64,000 nt of DNA, from contig CM055092.1 in the NCBI GenBank assembly GCA_029204225.1, forward strand, positions 13,814,059 to 13,878,058, written 5' to 3'. A model generated the notes under the pieces. The model was given only the letters and a program-made list of their open reading frames with translations. It made no database searches and was not told the origin of the DNA. The DNA comes from Diphasiastrum complanatum. Its lineage: Eukaryota > Streptophyta > Lycopodiopsida > Lycopodiales > Lycopodiaceae. Shown here one piece after another: positions 56,600-64,000 of this stretch. Positions within the stretch are counted from its first letter, which is position 1. Every line of letters begins with the position of its first letter. Position numbers and translations under genes: made by a program.

Positions 56600-59500
56600 A
56601 GGGTTGGAGCTCAGAATCATCAGTGGGGAATGAAAGCACAATCCCGGAGGCATCAAAAAGGCCAAGGCAGCATCAGACAGATTGAAAATTTGTTGAGTGG
56701 GAGAGATTTGCCGAGTGTAAAACCTAGATAAGTGTAACATGAGGGAGTCCCTTATTTTTCCCATGAACCAATGAAATAATTTTATTTTAAATCAAAGAGT
56801 AGTTTGTGAGACACTCAAGTGCAAAAACACCCATAAGTTCCAATGTTCAAGAAAGCCAACAGGAATGGAATCAACATCTTTCTCTGAAAATCGATTTTGT
56901 GAAAAGCTTACAAAAAGTTGACTTTTTAAAAATTGACAACTTTTTTACTACAAAAAATATTTTGTTTGTTATTTTCATATGCAAAAAAATTGTGCTGTAA
57001 GTAAAGTAGGGTATTGATGTAGATGTTTGGTATTTGACAATGGATTTGGGGAGTAGGATTTAGAAGGCAAGAGTTTTTAAAAACCAACAATTTCTAAAAA
57101 ATGCAAGATTTAGAAGGCAAAAATCTTAAAAAGCCAACCTTTTCTAAAAAGTATAGGAAATTGAAGAGAAACCTCAAAAACCCCAAAGAGGTTTCCAACA
57201 CCGTCCATTAACTACTTTATGATTAGTGATAGGGTCGTAGGAGCGTATTCCGCACCATGACTGACATTATAGTCACAGTGAATAGCTAATCCACGAGTGA
57301 AAAGGTGAGCATGTCATCCCACCGCGTTGGGGGGTATACGCAAGGGCCGCACGTGATAGCGGTTTGGCCCCCGAGTGCGGCCCAATGGCTGACGCGTGTC
57401 CGCAGCCTGGTGCCTGTCAAAAATTGGGGCGCACCAAATTGTTGCCGGCGGTGCCAAGCCTCCTCACCCTTGGATGCATTGAAGCCCACCAGTATCATGT
57501 CAATGGTGAAGAGGAATAAGCTCCTCGAATAGGGATCAGGGATTGTGTGATGTTCCCCTCAGCGGCTCAGCCTGTGTATTTGTGTTCTTAGCTTTGTCTT
57601 TTCAACCCCGACATCGTGTGCAACACTGGACCTCCCACCGCATGGGATGCAGTAGCCCCAGGTCCCACTCCCGAGTCCCAACGTCTCGCTGGCATAGATG
57701 ATAGTCGCGACTCGCTGCCATATACACACGCCTCGTACGGTGTATACAACATCGAACAGTCCCATAACTCCCATTTCTGATCGGTTAGAGGCTTGGAATT
57801 CATTAGTAAGGACTGTCCCCGTCGCCCCCCCCTTGGCGGCCCCGCAGCAGATGCTTTTGGGAATGTCTTCACATGGCGCTTTCTATTTAGTACGCTGGGT
57901 GTCGGCAGTGGAGGGAGTCAATAAGTGACACGTTGGACCTCATCCACGATCATGAGTCAGGGAGAAAGTGAGTGAGTGGTGCTGGTGACCCGTCATGGTG
58001 CCAAGAAGAAGCTAGTTACCGAGGTACGTGTCCGATTATATTGAGCGTAGCAAATTATACGCCCATGCTCTTGAAACGCTTGAACTTGCACTGTTTTAGT
58101 TTTTTTTTTCCAAAACCCATATGTCAAAAAGTTCTTCGGCCTCTATTGATGAGTGACAAGCTTTTCTTTGTCGATTTTTATGACAAAAAAATTTTTGTAC
58201 AATTTTTGCCATGTCAATTTTTGAGAAAAGATGCCGGTGTCATTTTTGGACTATGCCGGCTTTCCTTAACTGGCTTGAAGTTTGCAAGTTACAATTTTAG
58301 CCTTGGCTTTCAAGAGCAGAGAAAAGATGCCATTTGAAGCCTATGCTAATTTATGAAAGCTTACCGTGCACTTTAGAAAGGCAAAATTCACATAATAAAA
58401 AGTGACTACTTTCTAGTGATAAGCCTCAAAGTTTCCCTCTAATATCTTACATTGAAACTTTCAATGGATATCGGCTTTTGCAATAATGCCTTTTAAAACC
58501 TTTAACTCATAAATGTTGCAGTCTAAAATCCTAAAACTATCAATCGATTGAAACTAGTTTTGATCTCCTAAAATATATTCATTGTAAAGTTTTATCATAG
58601 ATTTCAATGATCTTTGGCATCCAACTATTTTTTTTGGGCATCAACCTAGCTGGGTCCAACAATTATTTTCAGGGTAAACATGATGGGGCCCATGCTGATA
58701 GAGTGGATTGTAATAGTTTTGGGTGCCTCGATGGTTGAACGCAGAGTAATTCTTAAACTTAATCCATTACCTGTGAAAAAGCCAATTGTGATCTTGCGAT
58801 ATACTTTGGGAGTTTGGCTTCTATACCTATGTGCCTCATTACATGGCTAGCCTCTTTGATACTCTTAGACTTATGACAATTGGAATCGGCATAATCTTTG
58901 GCTCTGATTGTATATGGTCGAGAGAGTGGTTCACTGAGAGGTGCTGGTTTGTAAAGGCATCCTAGGATCAAAGCTCTAATGCAAGTTTGTCCATATCAAA
59001 GTCATTGTTAACATCTTCAATGTGAATTTGAAGAACAAATTCATGCGCTACACCTAGTTCTTGTAAAGTTTCTAGCTATTTAACTCAAATCATTTGAGTC
59101 CAAAGATTTCGACCCAATTTATGGTTTGAGAGTATATTCAATTGATGAAGTACTAGCCATGGGAGTATGTACTCATCCTTTTCCTTTTTTGTCTGTTTGT
59201 ATGGAAGGTGATGTGCCTTACTCAGCTTCCCTCTTTTAGTCTTCGTTCTATGTGGCATATTCTCTTTGTAATGCTTGGCAGTTCTTCTTTGCAACTTAGC
59301 TTCCAGATGTGGAAGATTTAAGGTTATTAGCATATTCAATTCATTTACTTGAAAAGCTTTCTTCCATTCTTCACATACATATGTGTCTTTGACTTTGTTC
59401 ACACCCTTTGACATCCCTGGCAATGTGGTTGGTGTCAAAGACTGTCTTTAAAAATCAAGAGTACATGGACAAATCAACTATGCATGCTAGTGAAGTTTGT

Positions 59501-59750
59501 CTTGTATGATTCATCCTCCTATGGTAAAAGGGTATAACTTATGATCTGTGGAGTTCAGAGCACTATATCTTAAGTCTCTTCTTGGCATCTATTGCCCTTA
59601 TCACCATTTGCTTGAATCTTGATGGCATTGTCATCTTACAAATGTAGAAGAAGACCATAGTGAAGGGTGTTTAGTACAAAAGAAATGAGCTTTCTATCCA
59701 ACAAACACATTGTGGTACTTAGATTCAATAATGACCATGCACATGATGTT
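56600..59750. other. Region without recognised genes
   Basis: AT-rich at both ends, GC-richer at about 57290-58030. Frames at 58971-58759 and 59438-59085 (minus) are open but match nothing I recognise; the latter is Lys-rich with no clear domain. Confidence 0.4.
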
Positions 59751-59814
59751 CAACAAGTAATTTTTCATTACTATGAGCCATTTAATGATGCATAAGTGAT
59801 TAATGGAGGCAAAG

Positions 59815-59974
59815 GGATAGTTAATGTAGTGGGACCTTCTGGTTCAAACTCTGTGCCATCAACGATGTCCCACAGTTCTTTGGCTAGAATTATAACCTTC
59901 ATCTTGAATTTCCAGCGATGGTAGTTATCTCCATTAAGTTTGTCAATGAGAGATGAACTAGATGATGGATCCAT
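59815..59974 (-). pseudogene. copia D gag N-terminus
   Basis: MDPSSSSSLIDKLNGDNYHR and WKFKMKVIILAKELWDIVDG are a standard copia gag start. Similarity ends near 59815, so the rest of this element is gone. The primer-binding site is at 60106-60117. Confidence 0.85.
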
Positions 59975-60105
59975 TCTGGTTGAACGAGATCGTTGGTAAA
60001 AACAATGATTGTTGGAATATTGTTGGTTATGCGTTTGCTAGAAAGACTTCTTGATAGAAACAAGACTGATAATCCGCAGTAGAAATGCAGATTACTGAAA
60101 TGCCC

Positions 60106-60117
60106 GCTCTGATACCA
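60106..60117 (-). other. Primer-binding site of copia D
   Basis: TGGTATCAGAGC on the minus strand, adjacent to the LTR that starts at 60118. Confidence 0.88.
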
Positions 60118-61094
60118 TGTTGTAAAACGTGGGGATGGCCGACAGCGGAAGCTCGAGGCTTTGAGCGTAGGCGTGTAGGAACAGAAACACAACAGTTAGC
60201 AGCATAAATATTCAAGTAGAATTATTCATACAAATTTGCTCAAATGAACAATACAGTAGTGAGACAAAAATTGCACTCTGATTAATATCAATAGCTCATG
60301 AGTACAATGGCTTGAAGTAATAACTTCAGCTTGTTGAGCGTGATAACGCTAGCTACAGATAACTCTGATTGAAAAAGTACTTGATTAACACTTACATAGT
60401 TTGATTCAACTAGTATATATTTTTACAAGTGTCGAGAGACAAATATCTTATAAGCCTTACCAGTTTTGTATATGTACAAAAGTTGGTAACCGCCCTTGGG
60501 ATATTTGGTTGTCTAGTTGTTTTCAGGATTGATGATAAGTTGGCGACATCGGTCTGCCAATGTAGCAGAAACCCAAAAAACCCGAAGATGCCCTTAGTCT
60601 GAAGGTATGTAGATCTTGAAGGTGCCCTTAGACTGAAGGTATGTAAATCCCGAAGGTGCCCTTAGACTGAAGGCAGTGATAAAGGCGAAAAAGCCGAAGG
60701 TGCCTTTAAAATGGTTTTCAAGGCATTCTAGCCATTGTATCGCATTTTTCGCGAATGGTGAAAAAGACGAAGGTGTCTTAAAAATGGTTTCTAAGCCATT
60801 CTGGCCACTTGGCCACTGTGTGACATTTTTCGCAAAGGTGCAAAAAAGGTGAAGGTGCCTAAAAATGGTTCCAAGGCATTCTGGCCACTTACTTGGCCAC
60901 TGTGTCGCATTTTTTGTGAAGGTGCGAAAAAGGCGAAAAAGGAGAAAAAGGCGAAGGTGCCTTAAAAAACGTTTAAGGCACAAGAAATCTCAAAGGAAAA
61001 ATGTGAAAGTCCGAAAACATGTTGTCGGCCTTCGGTTTTCAGGATGCTCATTACTTGAACGATTTGTTTAAGGCTGAGCATAAGAAATTTAACA
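60118..61094 (-). repeat. copia D LTR with internal minisatellites
   Basis: 977 bp, minus reading TGTTAAATTTC to TTTTACAACA. A primer-binding site lies on the left and a purine tract (CACAGGGGGA, minus) on the right, so it serves two internal regions. It contains a 33-bp repeat (about 60583-60672, 2-3 copies) and a 77-102-bp repeat (about 60692-60965, three copies and a partial). Confidence 0.85.
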
Positions 61095-61460
61095 TCCCCC
61101 TGTGGAGGCAGTCTACATTGGGCCACAAATTTCACTATGTACAAGATTTAGCAAATCTCGAGAAGTATGAGCTATATCGGCAATAAATGGACTTCTAGCA
61201 TGCTTGCTGATAATACAGATTTCACAATGAGAATTCGATTTGCTAATGGAAGGAAGATCTTGCACTAAATTCTGATTTGACATTTGTTGAATACTATTGA
61301 AATCTAAATGGCCTAATCTGAAATGCCACAACATATCAGTAGATTCAGAAGTAGAAGTGTGAAGAGCTTGACTATTTGTAGAATAGCAGTGACTAAGTTT
61401 ATAGAGGTAGCCACATCTCCTACCGAAAGCTAGAATTTTTCTAGTTTGATTCGTAGTGAG
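61095..61460 (-). pseudogene. copia GAG-pre-integrase fragment, deleted to the purine tract
   Basis: CGYLYKLSHCYSTNSQALHTS and MLWHFRLGHLDFNSIQQM give the pre-integrase domain. CEICIISKHARSPF has the HHCC cysteines, and LVHSEICGPM has Glu where the first catalytic Asp is expected. The frame ends at GPM and the next bases are the purine tract. Confidence 0.85.
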
Positions 61461-61479
61461 TTACTCGAGTCCTTGAGAG

Positions 61480-62160
61480 GGAAGTGTCAGCATGATGCTT
61501 ACTTCTCACACTATCAAGAGTAATTTCGATGCTTTTTCAAGAGGAGATCAGAAGAAATACATCCTCCTCCGGATCAGGATCACGGATCCTCAAGCTTTGT
61601 ATTCAAAGAAAATCAGAAGTTCAGATCCAAGAGATCTGCAAAGTCAGATTATCTTGACAGAAAGAGTAACATGTAGCTTGGATCGAATTCAGAATCAAAC
61701 TCTTCATCATTCCAGCCAATGTAGAAACTATTTTAAAAATATTGTAAGAGGACTGGCCATCTTATCAACTGCAAAACTTTAAAATACAACAATGAAAAGA
61801 AGAAGCAGTTCCAACAACAAGCAAATGGTGCATCAACCAATCACTCGATCCAGCAACAAGAGGAAGATGAAGCAGCCTTCATGACCAAGGTTAGAGAATA
61901 GTAGGATATCGATTCCAGGTATCTGGACTCGGGATCAACATATGACTCACCATCAAGGCTAGTTCCAAGACTACAAGCCACTCACCCATTCTCGAGCTGT
62001 ACAACTTGGAGACAACTCATCTCATTCCATCAAGGGTGAAGGAACAATCAGAGTCGAATTTCAGAAAGGTGAAGTAAAGTTGTTGTCCAATGTTCTTCAT
62101 GCTCCTAATCTGACTAAAAATCTGCTTTCAATAAGCAGAATCATTGATTCTGGTCATAGG
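61480..62160 (+). pseudogene. copia gag zinc-knuckle and protease fragment, plus orientation
   Basis: A broken frame with GHLINCKTLKYNNEKKKQFQQQ (zinc-knuckle end), DSGSTYDS (protease DSG-like site) and GDNSSHSIKGEGTIRVEF..LSNVLHAPNLTKNLLSISRIIDSGH. It ends at 62160, where minus-oriented gag of the same family begins. Confidence 0.8.
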
Positions 62161-62685
62161 TAGTGATACAGAGGGGCTTCTGGGTTGAAATAGCCATGAC
62201 CCAAGTTTCATAGGCATCAGACAGACTCGATAATAGAGCCATCACTGCATCGGAATTTTCAATGACTGAGTTGGTTGCAATCATTTGCTCCATGAGATTT
62301 TTGAAAGTGTTGAGATGACTTGAAACACTGTCTACATCAGGCATTATCAATGTGAAGAACTTCTTCTTGAGATGAAGTTTTGAGGTGACATCTCTGATAT
62401 CGTAGAGAGTTGCTAGGATGTTCCAAGCATCATTAACAGTCTGAGTAGCTCGAACATGGCTGATTTAGGAATCTCTGATATTGAGCATGATCAAGGCAAA
62501 TGCCTTGCCATCTCGTTGTTTCCATTTGGTGATGGTGGTTGCATCACCTTCTGGTTTGACTTCTGTGCCATCAGCGATGTCCCACAGCTCTTTGGCTAGT
62601 AATACTACCTTCATCTTGTCCAGAGATGGTAGTTCTCTCCGTCGAGTTTGTCAATCAAAGATGAACTAGAAGACGGATCCATTCT
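62161..62685 (-). pseudogene. copia gag, minus orientation
   Basis: Start MDPSSSSSLIDKLDGE near 62680, then MKVVLLAKELWDIADGTEVKPEGDATT, GKAFALIMLNI and the UBN2 part (HLNTFKNLMEQMIATNSVI, MALLSSLSDAYETWVMAIS). One stop lies in frame near 62467. Confidence 0.85.
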
Positions 62686-62816
62686 GGCATAGAGAGCAAG
62701 ATCGTTGGTAGAAACACCAATATCGAAATACTTCTGGTTGTGCACTTGGTGAAATGATGTCTTGGTAGAAACAAGACTGATAACCCGCAATAGAAATGTA
62801 GATTACTGAACCACCC

Positions 62817-62870
62817 GCTCTGATACCATGTCGAAAAATGGCTGGTTATCATAAATGAGTTCTGATACCA
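62817..62870 (-). other. Two primer-binding-site-like motifs
   Basis: TGGTATCAGAGC at 62828-62817 and TGGTATCAGAAC at 62870-62859 (minus), 42 bp apart. The second is followed by LTR-like TGTTGTGAAAATG, which diverges after about 20 bp. Confidence 0.7.
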
Positions 62871-62974
62871 TGTTGTGAAAATGATGGGAATGCAGAAGGA
62901 TCGACTGATATCGGATTAGTAGAGATCTATATGCCTTGATTCACAGATAATGGCATTGGTTTTCTGTAGAACAG

Positions 62975-63080
62975 ACTTTATGGCAGTAGATTACTTCACA
63001 AAGGCTCTATCAAAGGAGCAACATCTCAAATTTAACGATATGTTAAAGTTGAAAATCAAAGTTTTTCAGGATCCACATTA
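62975..63080 (+). pseudogene. copia RNase H C-terminus, plus orientation
   Basis: VDYFTKALSKEQHLKFNDML ends before the purine tract AAGGGAGAG and the plus-oriented LTR. Confidence 0.8.
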
Positions 63081-63088
63081 AGGGAGAG

Positions 63089-63887
63089 TGTTAGATTTCT
63101 TATGCTCAGCCTTAAACAAATCGTTCAAGTAATGAGCATCTTGAAAACCGAAGGCCGACAACATGTTTTCGGATCTTCACATTTTTTCTTTGAGATTTCT
63201 TTTGCCTTAAACGTTTTGTAAGACACCTTCGTCTTTTTCGCACCTTTGCAAAAAATGCGATACAATGGCCAAGTAAGTGGCCAGAATGCCTTGGAACCAT
63301 TTTTAAAGGCACCTTCGGTCTTTTTGTCTTTTTCGTTGCCTTTAGTCTAAGGGCACCTTTGGGATTTACATACCTTCAGTCTAAGGGCACCTTCAAGATC
63401 TATATACCTTTAGACTAAGGGCACCTTCGGATTTTTCGGGTTTCTGCTACATTGGCAGACCGACGTTGCCAACTTATCATCAACCCTAAAAACAGTTGGA
63501 CAACCAAATATTCCAAGAGCGGTTATCAACTTTTGTATATATACAAAACTGGAGTAAATGGCAGTTAAGGCTTATAAGATATTTGTCTCCCGACACTTGT
63601 AAGTATATATACTAGCTGAATTAAGCTATGTAAGTGTTAATCAAGTACTTTTTCAATCAGAGTTTTCTGTAGCCAGCGTTATCACGCTCAACAAGCTAAA
63701 GTTATTACTTCAAGCCATTGTACTCATTGTTGATATTAATCAGAGTGCAATTTTTGTCTCACTACTATATTGTTCATTTGCGCAATTTTGTATGAATCAT
63801 TCTATTTGAATATTTCTACTGCTAACTGTTGTGTTTCTGCTCAAAGCCTCGAGCTTCCGCTGCCGGTCATCCCCACGTTTTATGACA
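63089..63887 (+). repeat. copia LTR, plus orientation, inverted relative to 60118-61094
   Basis: 799 bp, TGTTAGATTTC to GTTTTATGACA. It matches the LTR at 60118-61094 in reverse but has only one copy of the ~85-bp minisatellite unit. Confidence 0.88.
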
Positions 63888-64000
63888 TGGGAGCCCTCTA
63901 TTTTCTAACTTTCATTGATGATTTTTCTCGAAGAACTGTCACTAATTTTCTAAAAAACAAATCCGAGGCATTTAAATTCTTCAAACAGTTCAAAGCATCT
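63888..64000 (+). pseudogene. copia integrase fragment running off the window
   Basis: GALYFLTFIDDFSRRTVTNF and KNKSEAFKFFKQFKA are the integrase core after the first catalytic Asp. They start immediately after the LTR end. Confidence 0.85.

Noticed and set aside
57290-58030. GC-richer segment as a possible gene
   Set aside because: Open frames on both strands are short and match no family; no splice-linked extension found.

Overview
This window is nuclear DNA from a land plant with a large, repeat-rich genome. The basis is an intron-containing plant-type NCL (sodium/calcium exchanger-like) gene with canonical GT-AG introns, Ty1/copia and Ty3/gypsy retrotransposons whose primer-binding sites match plant initiator-Met tRNA, a LINE 3' end, and long GA/CT tracts. 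A fern, gymnosperm or other lineage with very long introns would fit. Species cannot be read from the sequence. No bacterial features, rRNA, tRNA or CRISPR array were seen.

Layout. 1-5.7 kb: AT-rich DNA with decayed gag-like fragments on the minus strand, bracketed by related ~230-bp repeats, plus two very long CT and GA microsatellites. 5.7-10.7 kb: an unusual locus. A G-box-rich duplicated promoter region is followed by a plus-strand gene that reads as a divergent histone H3 fold joined to a Ulp1 (SUMO-protease, C48) domain with spliceable introns. Facing it on the minus strand is a decayed, intron-containing gene of unknown function. Both carry frameshifts or stops. 10.9-22.1 kb: three broken Ty1/copia elements (minus, plus, minus).

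23.3-54.1 kb: one seven-exon NCL gene on the minus strand. The exons join into an uninterrupted 657-codon frame with a signal peptide, two Na/Ca-exchanger halves and two EF-hands between them. Intron 3 is 26,142 bp and holds most of the mobile DNA: a truncated Ty3/gypsy chromovirus (27.6-29.5 kb) and a 20-kb cluster (30.7-50.3 kb) of non-coding LTR retrotransposons of LARD type. That cluster contains an LTR-internal-LTR-internal-LTR tandem array and two back-to-back inversions that form kilobase-scale palindromes.

54.6-64 kb: a 5'-truncated LINE, a 230-bp LTR with a perfect primer-binding site, poorly recognisable DNA (56.6-59.7 kb), then a scrambled family of copia elements with inverted LTRs carrying minisatellites.

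How it fits together: NCL is the only gene that appears intact. Everything in its third intron must be transcribed and spliced out for the protein to be made, so the palindromic retrotransposon cluster would appear in the pre-mRNA as long hairpins. The H3-Ulp1 locus is the best candidate for something undescribed, but it looks decayed in this copy.
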